A stretch of DNA of 64,000 nucleotides from JANNBN01 sp031430595. Its GTDB lineage: Bacteria; Actinomycetota; Acidimicrobiia; Acidimicrobiales; JANYDT01. The DNA lies in the NCBI GenBank assembly GCA_031430595.1, contig JANPBU010000033.1:1-64000 (forward strand), read 5' to 3'. The first letter of the stretch is position 1; every line of letters starts with the position of its first letter. Positions 9,509-17,161 of this stretch are shown one piece after another. The translations under genes and the position numbers were made by a program. A model generated the notes under the pieces. That model was given only the letters and a program-made list of their open reading frames with translations, ran no database searches and had not been told where the DNA came from.

Positions 9509-10620
9509 AGGGTTTTTCGATCTCGGAGAGGCGCGCTGGGATCTCGTTGAAATTCCTCCTCATGGTTCTCGGTCTAGGAGTCTTTGGGGCGTCATCTTTG
9601 ACGTCTCAATCGGGATCGGCAAAGGTTCCGGTTCGGCTCATTCATGAACGCCGACAGGGTCAACTGTCGGTTTCATGGGTGTTTGCGTTCGGGTCTGCGG
9701 CAACAGGTAAGCAAGTTCGGGTAGCGCAGGAGCTGTTGAACTCGAAGGTGGCTTCCATCCAGGCGGTGTTAGGTGATCAGTTCGGAGTTTCAGCGTCGCT
9801 CTCCCTGGACGCGAGCGTGATCACGGCGACCCTCGATCCGGCAGACCTTCCGGTTCTGATCAAAAATGTGGCGATCATTTCGAAGCGTGTAACTGTTTTG
9901 GAAAAACCCGCTATGAAGACAAGGTTCACTGCTCCTTCCTCGGCCTACGACTTTCTCGCTTTCCCCGAAGACCACCCGTATTTCTCTGCTCTTCATTTCG
10001 AAAAGGTCGTGGCCATACAAGACGTGCGAGATGCAGCAGCCAAAAATCCGTTGGCCTCTCCGATTCTGGTTACCGTGGTTGGCCCGGTGGCCAGAAAGGA
10101 AGTTGAAAAACTCACTCCGACAGGTTCATTGACTGCAGTACCGCCACAGCCAAAATTAGAAAAATTTGTGTTGAAGAGGGATTCGACACCTGGGTCGGGC
10201 CAAGATCTACGGTCGTACGCCTGGGCGCTTGACACGTCATCCAAAGCGTCGCTCGAATGTTCGATAGCCGGGTTCGAGACGTTGAAGAGCTCGATTGGTA
10301 AAAAGTTTCCGGCGGCGATGTGGCGCCGGACCTTTGGGCTCCGCGGTTCCATCATTTGGCTGGATCTACCGGCAAAATCAGGTGAGAAAGAAAATGCTCT
10401 TACGGCGGAACTTGAACTCGTGTCCATTCAGCCAAGTTGGCCGAATCCACCAGCGCAGAATAACGAACAACGAAGTATCGAGCTGGGTGAACATTGGTAC
10501 CTGTTTGGCCAAGCTGACTTTCCAAGCTCAAAAAGTGATTGGAGTATGTGTCCACGATTTTCGCTGAAGCCCTCGGAAGCTCTAACTCTGTTGTCTAGTA
10601 AAAAGTCCTCGTATGCGTGA
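9505..10620 (+). CDS. Secreted or membrane-anchored protein of unknown function in the RHS locus
   Basis: 371 residues with an N-terminal basic stretch and hydrophobic segment (about 14-32, core LKFLLMVLGLGVFGASS) that can act as a signal peptide or anchor. The rest is mixed alpha/beta and hydrophilic; I recognise no family. ATG 9505 overlaps the stop of the displaced RHS tip (ATGA), and its own end overlaps the next PH-like gene (10613) by eight bases, so the three are translationally coupled. Position suggests a partner of tip 2, either a second immunity factor or an accessory secreted protein; this is inference. Confidence 0.6.
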   Translation: MKGFSISERRAGISLKFLLMVLGLGVFGASSLTSQSGSAKVPVRLIHERRQGQLSVSWVFAFGSAATGKQVRVAQELLNSKVASIQAVLGDQFGVSASLSLDASVITATLDPADLPVLIKNVAIISKRVTVLEKPAMKTRFTAPSSAYDFLAFPEDHPYFSALHFEKVVAIQDVRDAAAKNPLASPILVTVVGPVARKEVEKLTPTGSLTAVPPQPKLEKFVLKRDSTPGSGQDLRSYAWALDTSSKASLECSIAGFETLKSSIGKKFPAAMWRRTFGLRGSIIWLDLPAKSGEKENALTAELELVSIQPSWPNPPAQNNEQRSIELGEHWYLFGQADFPSSKSDWSMCPRFSLKPSEALTLLSSKKSSYA

Positions 10621-11041
10621 ATTTGTGATCTGGGAAGGCTCGGCTGTTAAAGCTCCGAGCTTCTGTTTGTTGGATGCTCCGAGACTTGTATCTGGTGTTT
10701 TTGGATTGGCAGTTGGCCTTTTCTTCACGCAAGTCACGTTTCCTGTTGGCCCTTTTCTTCCTCCCTTTTGGATCGGGTTTTATTTTCTTTTTGTTTGGCC
10801 GTTCGTTGAACCTGCTCTCGTGTCGCATTCGACCTACTTGGTGACGAAGGACAGTTTGCTAATTGTTCACGACTGGCCCTGTAAGTCCGTTCGGCCAAGA
10901 CCTCGCAGCTCGTCACGAAGTTTCGATGTGAAACTCAATCGGAACGGCTCTAAGACATTGGTTTTTGAAGGGGCGTTCCCACCGGTTGAGCAGTTGAGAT
11001 TTTTCACCGTCGGCCGTTTGCCTTCGAATATCTTCGGTTAG
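10613..11041 (+). CDS. PH-like membrane protein, copy 2, frameshifted near the end
   Basis: Closely similar to the gene at 7910 in DNA and protein: MREFV-WEG start, two membrane segments, then the PH-like part with YLVTKDSLLI. One base is missing relative to copy 1 at about 10998-11002 (in the run before CACCGTCGG), which shifts the frame and ends the protein at 11041 with a different tail (RLPSNIFG). The original last codons and stop are still readable to 11082. It may be a young pseudogene or a functional variant with a changed C-terminus. It follows the 371-residue protein with an eight-base overlap. Confidence 0.6.
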   Translation: MREFVIWEGSAVKAPSFCLLDAPRLVSGVFGLAVGLFFTQVTFPVGPFLPPFWIGFYFLFVWPFVEPALVSHSTYLVTKDSLLIVHDWPCKSVRPRPRSSSRSFDVKLNRNGSKTLVFEGAFPPVEQLRFFTVGRLPSNIFG

Positions 11042-11087
11042 AGGATGCTGAAGATGCCATGAAAGCGGTACTTCGCGATTGATTTGA

Positions 11088-11188
11088 ACCCGGATACATG
11101 CTTGCCCCGGTGTGGCCACGACCACGACCACGACAACGGCACCGACGTTTCTTATGATTCGGGCGATAGTCGCAAAGAGCCGGTTTGA
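11088..11188 (+). pseudogene. Remnant of a third RHS cassette
   Basis: After PH-like copy 2 the DNA repeats the spacer found after copy 1 (CCCGGATACATGC), then a Thr-rich linker (ACGACC repeats), then a scrap of the RHS core start encoding SYDSGDSRKEPV and a stop at 11186-11188. Relative to the other cassettes one T is missing between linker and core, so linker and core are in different frames. The rest of the core and the tip are gone. This shows that the unit PH-like gene plus RHS tip was once present at least three times. Confidence 0.65.
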
Positions 11189-11256
11189 AGCGCTGCACTG
11201 CGGAAGCTTGGGCAAGCGGTTTTCTGGTGCGCCAATCTGTTCGACAGCCCAAACCG

Positions 11257-11698
11257 ATGAAGGAGGAGGAGAGTCGCAGCGATGAAAAGCCTGTTACGCG
11301 TATCTACGCGTTTGGTTTCTTAAAGCTTGTCCTGGGTGCGGCTCTTTGGGTGATTTTTCTGATGGCTTTGGTGTTGCCGAAACCTTGGTTGGTACCAATA
11401 GTTTTGGCGTGCTCTTGCGGTACTATCCGGCTGTGGGCGTTTCCTGTGATCGTTGGCAATGAGGATGGTGCGAACTTTTACACATTTTGGGGGGAAGAAG
11501 ACGAAGTTGGAAAGGCCGCTGCGACGATCCATTCCGAAGCAGTACGTGTTTCGATTTGAGGGACCGACTGGGGCGTGGCGATCAGTTTTTCTGTGTGAAC
11601 TTGGGACCAGTTTGTATGGCGGCTCGTACAGTTATTCACGTCTGAATACTTTCTTTCCCGAAGCCGACCAGCGAGCCGACGGGAGTGTGCCGGGTTGA
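11257..11698 (+). pseudogene. PH-like membrane protein gene interrupted by a frameshift at a G6 run
   Basis: The first part (ATG 11257, frame to 11559) encodes about 50 charged and hydrophobic residues with two membrane segments (about 26-64), like the other PH-like proteins. At TTTTGGGGGG (11485-11494) coding sense moves to the next frame, which reads GKKTKLERPLRRSIPKQYVF and stays open to the stop at 11696-11698. That second part is very likely genuine, because its stop overlaps the TTG start of the next gene. Removing one G from the run would restore a single protein of about 147 residues. It is either a mutation, a slippage-controlled switch or a sequencing error at the homopolymer. Confidence 0.55.
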
Positions 11699-12093
11699 AG
11701 AAATTTTGGCAAGGGTTGCTTTTGTTGTGCTCTGTTGCGACAGTTTTGGTCGCGTGCGAGATGGACGGGCCCGCTGATCGAATTACGAATCAAATGGAAA
11801 GCGAGTTCCTTGGGAAACAAACTGTCGGGTTAGCGGCCGGTTTCTGTCCTCGTTCTCGTTACGCAAAAAAGGACGATTCTGAGATTAGGTCGAAGCTTCT
11901 TGAGGATCTTCACGTCATGGGTGTTTGGACCGTAGTCTCGGTATCCCAGCCTACGGGAGGTAGGAAGGTGTACGAGTTCCTCCTTGAGGGGTTTGATCGT
12001 TCGGGTAATTCAGTTGAGGTGACAGGTAGGATGGTGCGGGTCGGTGCGCTCATTTGCCCGCCGGGTGCCCCGATTATGGTGGCCATAAAATGA
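11695..12093 (+). CDS. Small lipoprotein of unknown function
   Basis: 132 residues. Starts at TTG 11695, which overlaps the preceding TGA (TTGA), with GGGAG upstream. The N-terminus MKKFWQGLLLLCSVATVLVAC is a lipoprotein signal with lipobox LVAC, so mature protein starts at Cys21. The remainder is a compact, soluble beta-rich domain of about 110 residues with one Cys pair possible; no family recognised. It is coupled to the frameshifted PH-like gene and lies in the RHS accessory region, so a surface role in the same system is possible. Confidence 0.65.
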   Translation: MKKFWQGLLLLCSVATVLVACEMDGPADRITNQMESEFLGKQTVGLAAGFCPRSRYAKKDDSEIRSKLLEDLHVMGVWTVVSVSQPTGGRKVYEFLLEGFDRSGNSVEVTGRMVRVGALICPPGAPIMVAIK

Positions 12094-12233
12094 ACTTTGC
12101 GGTGAGGCCGTGATCCGATTTCCGAGTTGGAGCGGTTGATTGGGATGCCGAGTGTGTAGATGCTTTTCAGCCGACCGGTTGATGGGATGTTGGAGATCAT
12201 TTGGAGACCGCCGAGCCTGTGAGGAGCCATAGG

Positions 12234-12725
12234 GTGGGCGACCCAAACAAGTCACGGGTATCCGGCCGAAGAGAGGAGCGTTTGCAGGAAAGGGTTGCGA
12301 GAGTTGTTGAGTCGAGCACATCGCTGATTGCTGTTTCGCCGGAGGGTGCCATTCCAGAACACAAGCGGGTTGTCGCGGCTATTCCGGTTTGGCTAGGACA
12401 GCCGCGAGGTGTAAGTGTCGCCGTCCCGTTTCCGCTGTTTGTGGCCTTTGTTGCCCTTTTGTTTGAACAGAAAACCAATAACAAAAGCTTCATTATTTCT
12501 GTGGTCGACCATAGAGTTTACTTGTTGGATAGTCGATACGGTCGCCCAACGAAAATTCTGCGTGTCTTCGAGAGCTGCGACTCGATTGGCCTAATCAATG
12601 ACACCGTGGGCGACAACTTCTTTACGCTCGCAGGTGTGCGCTACTGGGTAGGTGGATTTTGGTCGGCTCAGCTTTACATCATTCGAAGGTGGAAAAGTCA
12701 GCAGTCGGTCCCGGAAGATCGATGA
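12234..12725 (+). CDS. PH-like membrane protein of unknown function
   Basis: About 163 residues from GTG 12234, chosen because AGGAG lies seven bases upstream; a TTG at 12201 is also in frame. An Arg/Glu-rich N-terminus is followed by SLIAVSPEGAIPEHKRVVA, a membrane segment (about 62-80, PFPLFVAFVALLF) and a PH-like strand series with VVDHRVYLLDS. This resembles bacterial proteins with a PH-type membrane-attached domain. It belongs to the run of such genes downstream of the RHS cassettes. No substrate or partner can be named. Confidence 0.55.
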   Translation: MGDPNKSRVSGRREERLQERVARVVESSTSLIAVSPEGAIPEHKRVVAAIPVWLGQPRGVSVAVPFPLFVAFVALLFEQKTNNKSFIISVVDHRVYLLDSRYGRPTKILRVFESCDSIGLINDTVGDNFFTLAGVRYWVGGFWSAQLYIIRRWKSQQSVPEDR

Positions 12726-12735
12726 GTCAGGCGTC

Positions 12736-12966
12736 ATGCTCCACTGCGACATGGGGTTGAATGTGCTTGTAGTGACCCGGGCCCCAGATTCTTTCTCCGG
12801 GTTTCTTGCTCGTTCCGTTACGGCTGGCTGCCACTTGCCATCCGGCCCGGGCGGGCTGATCGTTTCGATTGACGTGCTGACTGCCCGCAGAGTAGGTTCC
12901 GGTTTAATAGCCCAATTGCTTGGTATCGAGAGTTCGGACGCGTCGCCAGCGATATGCGCAAGTTGA
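12736..12966 (+). CDS. Possible small ORF, doubtful
   Basis: A 76-codon frame beginning MLHCDMGLNVLVV fills the gap between two PH-like genes and overlaps the start of the second by 13 bases. No RBS, domain or homologue is recognised, and the frame is Ser/Gly-rich. It is listed because nothing else explains the 228-base gap; it may be a decayed gene. Confidence 0.2.
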   Translation: MLHCDMGLNVLVVTRAPDSFSGFLARSVTAGCHLPSGPGGLIVSIDVLTARRVGSGLIAQLLGIESSDASPAICAS

Positions 12967-13532
12967 CACTGCTGCGAATGAAGCGAGTCGCCCCGACGGA
13001 AGGGAGCCCGCTTTATACGGCCGACGAAAAGGCACTGGTCTGTACCCTGCTACTTACAGAGGAAAGGGTTCTTTGGAGGGGGTCTAGTCGATCAGGTCTT
13101 CATCTTCAAAGCGCGGACCCGGCTGAATTCGTACTGGGTGCGTTTCTTATTCTCGTCGGTGGTGTCTTTGCTCTCAAGCTATTTCCGCTTGGATTGTTGG
13201 TTCCCAATCTTTGGGCTGGTTTGTATGTCTTTTTCGGGCGACCGTTCTACGAGTCAAAACAGAGGTCCGCTAGAACATACGTGGTCACGGAGGAGAGTGT
13301 TGCGATTATCTCGAGATGGCCATCTATGAGCGTTCAGGTTCGTCCTCGTTCCTCGCTTCGCGGCTTCGTTGTCTCACCCCGTAGAAACGGAAGCGTCACA
13401 ATCAGATTTGAGGCACCCGCCCGCGAGCCCGCCATATTCAGGAAGTTTCACGGTCCGTCATTCGCGTTTGAGTTCTTAGATGACTCGGCTGATGCGATCA
13501 AAGCCTTGAAATGGGTACGAAGTTCCCATTGA
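12954..13532 (+). CDS. PH-domain membrane protein, third homologue
   Basis: 192 residues. The pattern EERVLWRG (about 36-43), two membrane segments (about 60-100) and a C-terminal beta-rich part with TYVVTEESVAIISRWPS is typical of bacterial PH-domain membrane proteins and is the fuller form of the copies at 7910 and 10613, whose N-terminus starts at the equivalent WEG. Start ATG 12954 has no clear RBS; ATG 12978 is possible. It ends the run of PH-like genes before the MarR gene on the other strand. A role as an immunity protein is inferred only from its relatives next to RHS tips. Confidence 0.65.
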   Translation: MRKLTLLRMKRVAPTEGSPLYTADEKALVCTLLLTEERVLWRGSSRSGLHLQSADPAEFVLGAFLILVGGVFALKLFPLGLLVPNLWAGLYVFFGRPFYESKQRSARTYVVTEESVAIISRWPSMSVQVRPRSSLRGFVVSPRRNGSVTIRFEAPAREPAIFRKFHGPSFAFEFLDDSADAIKALKWVRSSH

Positions 13533-13566
13533 AGTCAAGCGTCCGTTCAGAAGCTGTATTTTTTCG

Positions 13567-14007
13567 TTAGTCCGAGGCGGCAGTTTCAGGCGAGCGGCCA
13601 GGCGCGGAGAACAGCAATACGAGCGCAGAACGTTGGATGTCTGGGAGCGCATCGATGACTTCCGAGCCGTCGCCAACATGTACGAGGAACTGCTCGCGTA
13701 GCAGCCTACCCTTGGCCGTTAGTTCAACCAGCCGAGCTCGGGCATCTGTCGCATCGACGATGCGCACCACCAGCCCGTCGCGTTCAAGTCGCTGCATCAT
13801 CGTCGTGACCGACGAAGGATCGCATGTTTGCTGCTGCGCAATGTCACCCATTCGACGCGGTACTTCGAGCTGAGCCAGCACTTGCGCTTGCGGTCCGGTG
13901 AGCCCAATTTCAGCCGCAGCTGACTCGATAGTCGCCTGAATGCGAGTGGCTAACCCCATAATCAGCGCAAAGGGGCTGAGTTCGCAGGAGTCCGACATGG
14001 AGTTCAT
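13567..14007 (-). CDS. MarR-family transcriptional regulator
   Basis: 146 residues with a MarR winged helix: GLTGPQAQVLAQLEVP, then the recognition region DPSSVTTMMQRLERDGLVVR and the wing D-TDARARLVELTAKG. Such proteins bind short palindromes as dimers and release DNA on sensing phenolics, oxidants or drugs. It is divergent from the DoxX-like gene at 14098 with palindromic boxes between them, so it most likely represses both itself and that gene. Start ATG 14007 (MNSM) or ATG 13998. Confidence 0.85.
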   Translation of the reverse strand: MNSMSDSCELSPFALIMGLATRIQATIESAAAEIGLTGPQAQVLAQLEVPRRMGDIAQQQTCDPSSVTTMMQRLERDGLVVRIVDATDARARLVELTAKGRLLREQFLVHVGDGSEVIDALPDIQRSALVLLFSAPGRSPETAASD

Positions 14008-14043
14008 CGTAGAGCTTGGCGTTGCGGAAAAGCACAGCGATAT

Positions 14044-14102
14044 TACTTGGAGTATCCATGTACTATACTTGGTAACCCCAACTATCTTGGAGTGTCCATG
14101 TT
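14044..14102. promoter_or_regulatory. Probable MarR operator array
   Basis: TACTTGGA-GTA-TCCATGTA at 14044-14062 is an inverted repeat with one mismatch. A second version, ATCTTGGAGTGTCCATGTT, lies at 14084-14102 (40 bases later), and a third half-site ACTTGG at 14067-14072 lies between them, so the CTTGG elements are spaced about 19-22 bases, two helical turns. The array sits between the divergent MarR and DoxX genes and covers the DoxX start. Confidence 0.6.
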
Positions 14103-14445
14103 CGTAGCCACCGTTATCGTTTCGTGTGTAATTGCCCTTGCAGCCTTCGGGTCAGGTTTGGCGAAGCTGGCCAAACAACCGAAACTTGTAGAGAACCTCA
14201 CGAAACTTAACGTTCCCCTGAGCTGGCTTCCATTGCTCGCTGCCGCTGAGATTGCAGGAGCGATAGGCGTCGTCATTGGGCTCAAAGTTGCCCCGCTCGG
14301 TATCGCTGCGGGCATCGGCCTGGTCGCCTATTTCGTCGGTGCGGTAGCCGCCCACCTCAAGGCAAGCGACAAGGAGATTGCACCGCCGCTGGTGTTTGCG
14401 CTTATTGCCGTCGCGGCGGTCGCATTGCGTATCGTGACCAGTTGA
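14098..14445 (+). CDS. DoxX-family membrane protein
   Basis: 115 residues, four hydrophobic segments. The pattern of a short first helix, GSGLAKLAKQP loop and later helices fits the DoxX-like/DUF-type small membrane proteins, which are often paired with MarR regulators and linked to oxidative or electrophile stress. ATG 14098 has GGAG about seven bases upstream; the longer frame from 14047 would run through the operator array and is rejected. Regulated most likely by the divergent MarR protein. Confidence 0.75.
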   Translation: MFVATVIVSCVIALAAFGSGLAKLAKQPKLVENLTKLNVPLSWLPLLAAAEIAGAIGVVIGLKVAPLGIAAGIGLVAYFVGAVAAHLKASDKEIAPPLVFALIAVAAVALRIVTS

Positions 14446-14510
14446 ACGAAGGGACCCGAATGGCAAAAAGGGGCTTTTGGGTAACCGTTTTGGTGCGACC
14501 GGTTCAGTGA

Positions 14511-14819
14511 GGTCGTTTCAGTCAGTTCGGTAAAAACCTGAGAGGAGCTTCGGTAAAATGGCCGCAGCAGTCGGGCAAGACAACGATCCTTCGAGAAGTA
14601 GACGTCATCTTGTCGAACGGCTCAAGCATCGTAGGCATCGAAGTAAAGGCAAGCTCAACCCTTGATACGAGGTGGGGTCGCCTCTTTGTCTGTGTCGGCC
14701 AGTGCGCCGGACCCAAATGGCGTGGCGACACTGTGTTGTACACGGGCGAGCGCAACGTTTCGCTTGACGAGCGACGACGGGCCGTGCCTATCTTGGTCCT
14801 CTGGCAATCGACCCGTTAG
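14511..14819 (+). pseudogene. Relic of a DUF4143-type AAA ATPase, internal part deleted
   Basis: One open frame reads first a P-loop-like PQQSGKTTILRE and then directly VDVILSNGSSIVGIEVKAS, ending with VLYTGERNVSLDERRRAVPI. In the known ATP-binding DUF4143 proteins (about 400 residues) the P-loop is near the N-terminus and the GIEVKAS and YTGE motifs are near the C-terminus. Here the two ends are joined, so about 300 residues have been lost. No good start codon or RBS is present. Confident about the C-terminal motifs, less so about the P-loop part. Confidence 0.55.
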
Positions 14820-14831
14820 CCTCCCTTGGCG

Positions 14832-15326
14832 ATGCGTATTTCCATGCCTTTGAAACACGTAGATTTTCCCCTCCTCGCTGATGGCGGATACAAGATGGTT
14901 GTCTTCTCTAACTTTTTGTTTCCATTGCCGTTCCTAGCATTTCTGGGTCCCCAGACGGCAGCACTCGTTGCGATTACCTACTGCACAATCGTTCTGTTCC
15001 TTGTTCGAAGGGTTGGGGCGAACGTAAATGCCGGCATTCTCCGCTATCGAAATTGGCCTTTTTCGCCGATGGCGGAGATTCATGTTTCGTCCATAGCGTC
15101 GATCTCGAGCCAACGGGTTCTCCCGATTTACTCAGAGCGGGCGGCGGGTTCATGTCTTTGTTACAGAATTTCCGGTCAGGTCGAGTTTCGTCCGGTTAGG
15201 TCGATGCTCCGCCCAGGCTTCATGAGCTTTTCAATGCAAAGTGGCTCAGAACCTGGCCGACTGTGGTGCTCGCTTGTCGAAGCTATTGAACATGAGAGGG
15301 TTGCCGGACGGGGGTCGATCACTTGA
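14832..15326 (+). CDS. PH-like two-helix membrane protein
   Basis: About 164 residues. Two adjacent membrane segments (about 26-62) are followed by a hydrophilic part with AGILRYRNWPFSP, similar in plan to the PH-like proteins at 7910 and 12954, though sequence similarity is low. The start is ATG 14832 or 14844; no strong RBS. It is the last gene of the accessory region, convergent with prfC. Confidence 0.5.
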   Translation: MRISMPLKHVDFPLLADGGYKMVVFSNFLFPLPFLAFLGPQTAALVAITYCTIVLFLVRRVGANVNAGILRYRNWPFSPMAEIHVSSIASISSQRVLPIYSERAAGSCLCYRISGQVEFRPVRSMLRPGFMSFSMQSGSEPGRLWCSLVEAIEHERVAGRGSIT

Positions 15327-15420
15327 GTAATTGGCCGTCTAGACGCTGGCGGATGTTGAAATGTTGCTTTCGCTATCGAAGACGGTGCTCAAACTCGAAG
15401 AGTTCTACTAACTGAGGTGT

Positions 15421-17001
15421 CTAGACCAGCCCAGCAACCATGCGGTTGAGGGCGTACTCGGGGTTGTCGGAGATGATTCGGTCAAGGTAATACTTCGAGT
15501 CGAACAGCGCAATCAGCGACCCATCGGAACGGTTGACAATACGAATCCCGGTGCGACCACGAAGCGCCGATGCAGTCACCTCATCGGTTCGGCGAGCGAC
15601 CGTATATGGCGTCCCACCCAGCAGCACCTCGGCGCCAAACTCGTGTTCAAGGCGGTGAGCGAACACATCGAACTGCAGCGAGCCAACCGCAGCCAAGATC
15701 GGTGCCTGATCGCCAAAGTCTGGATCGCGAAGCACCTGAACCACACCTTCCTCATCGAGTTGGCTCAGGCCCGAGCGGAACTGTTTGAATCGGCCGGTAT
15801 CTTTTGGTCGGGCCGTCATGAAGACCTCGGGGTCGAACGTAGGAATCGGCGGAAACACCACATATGGGCCCTCATAGAGGGTGTCGCCAATTCGCAGATC
15901 TCGTGCATTCACCAAACCAATAACGTCACCAGGAAATGCTTCCTCGACAGTGTCGCGCTCTGAACCGAACACCGTCGTGGCGTGTTTGGTTCCGACAGGT
16001 TTTCCGCTCGCGGCTCGAACCAACGTCATGCCACGTTCGAAGCGACCCGAATTCAATCGGACGAATGCAATCCGGTCGCGATGCGCTGGGTCCATATTCG
16101 CCTGCATCTTGAAAACAAAGCCACTACACATACGATCAATCGGGTGATTGTTACCGGCTACGTCTTTCCGTGCCCGAGGCGAAGGGACAAGGTCAACCAC
16201 AGCATCGAGAAGATGGGGGATCCCAAAATTGTTCATTGCCGAGCCAGCAAAAACCGGCGTCGAGACACCAGCGACGAAACCCTCCATGTCGAGGTTCTGC
16301 CCGGTTGCTTCGAGCAACTCTGCCTCATCGGCGGCGGCAACCCAGGCCAACCCTTCGGACACATACGCTTCATCTGGGGACATATCAATCGCGGTCGCGA
16401 TGGTCGCACCATGAGCGGTGCGCTCGAACTTGGTAAACCGTCCTGTACGTCGATCGATGACCCCTCGAAAGTCTCCTGGGTCACCGACCGGCCACGTAAC
16501 GGGGGTAGCTTGCAACACCAGGCGCTGTTCGATTTCATCGATAAGTTCCAGCGGAGGTTTACCGGGTCGATCGAGTTTGTTTAAAAACGTGATGATCGGA
16601 AGTTCCCGAGCCCGACATACCTCGAACAGTTTCAGGGTTTGGGCCTCAATACCCTTCGCCGAATCGAGCACCATAATGACAGCGTCTACAGCCGTGAGCA
16701 CCCGATAGGTGTCCTCGGAAAAGTCTTTGTGTCCGGGAGTATCGAGAAGGTTGAGCACGCAATCGCGATATTGGAACTGAAGCACCGTAGAAGAAATCGA
16801 AATGCCACGCTTCTGCTCCATCTCCATCCAGTCAGACGTTGCGCTTCGGCCACCCTCTTTCGCGTGGACGGAACCTGCCCGTTGCACAGCCCCCGAATAG
16901 AGAAGGAACTTCTCGGTGAGCGTGGTTTTGCCAGCATCGGGATGGCTGATGATGGCAAAGGTTCGCCGTCGGGCGGCTTCTTCGAAAATCTGTTCGCTCA
17001 C
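15421..17001 (-). CDS. prfC: Peptide chain release factor 3
   Basis: 526 residues, the usual length. It is a translational GTPase that recycles RF1/RF2 from the ribosome after stop-codon reading, in the cytoplasm. GTPase motifs are clear: G1 HPDAGKTT (20-27), G3 DTPGH (87-91), G4 NKLD (141-144), and the EF-G-like domain II and C-terminal RF3 domain follow. No frameshift. It stands alone, with the accessory region on one side and a toxin-antitoxin pair on the other. Confidence 0.95.
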   Translation of the reverse strand: MSEQIFEEAARRRTFAIISHPDAGKTTLTEKFLLYSGAVQRAGSVHAKEGGRSATSDWMEMEQKRGISISSTVLQFQYRDCVLNLLDTPGHKDFSEDTYRVLTAVDAVIMVLDSAKGIEAQTLKLFEVCRARELPIITFLNKLDRPGKPPLELIDEIEQRLVLQATPVTWPVGDPGDFRGVIDRRTGRFTKFERTAHGATIATAIDMSPDEAYVSEGLAWVAAADEAELLEATGQNLDMEGFVAGVSTPVFAGSAMNNFGIPHLLDAVVDLVPSPRARKDVAGNNHPIDRMCSGFVFKMQANMDPAHRDRIAFVRLNSGRFERGMTLVRAASGKPVGTKHATTVFGSERDTVEEAFPGDVIGLVNARDLRIGDTLYEGPYVVFPPIPTFDPEVFMTARPKDTGRFKQFRSGLSQLDEEGVVQVLRDPDFGDQAPILAAVGSLQFDVFAHRLEHEFGAEVLLGGTPYTVARRTDEVTASALRGRTGIRIVNRSDGSLIALFDSKYYLDRIISDNPEYALNRMVAGLV

Positions 17002-17105
17002 CTGGCTAGGTTACTGGCCTCTTGAGGGCGTCCCTGGCCGCAGGGAGTGGCCGCAGGGACGTGCCCCAAGGTCGGCGTATTTTAACGGTCGGAGGCCGGA
17101 CCTGT

Positions 17106-17134
17106 TTGAAGTACATACGGTTGTGCTGTTATAC
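17106..17134 (+). promoter_or_regulatory. Sigma-70-type promoter of the toxin-antitoxin pair
   Basis: TTGAAG at 17106-17111 and TTATAC at 17129-17134 are separated by 17 bases, close to the standard -35/-10 pattern. It lies just upstream of the toxin-like reading frame. Prediction from sequence only. Confidence 0.5.
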
Positions 17135-17161
17135 GGTTTCGCGTATGCTACCTTTCATGAA

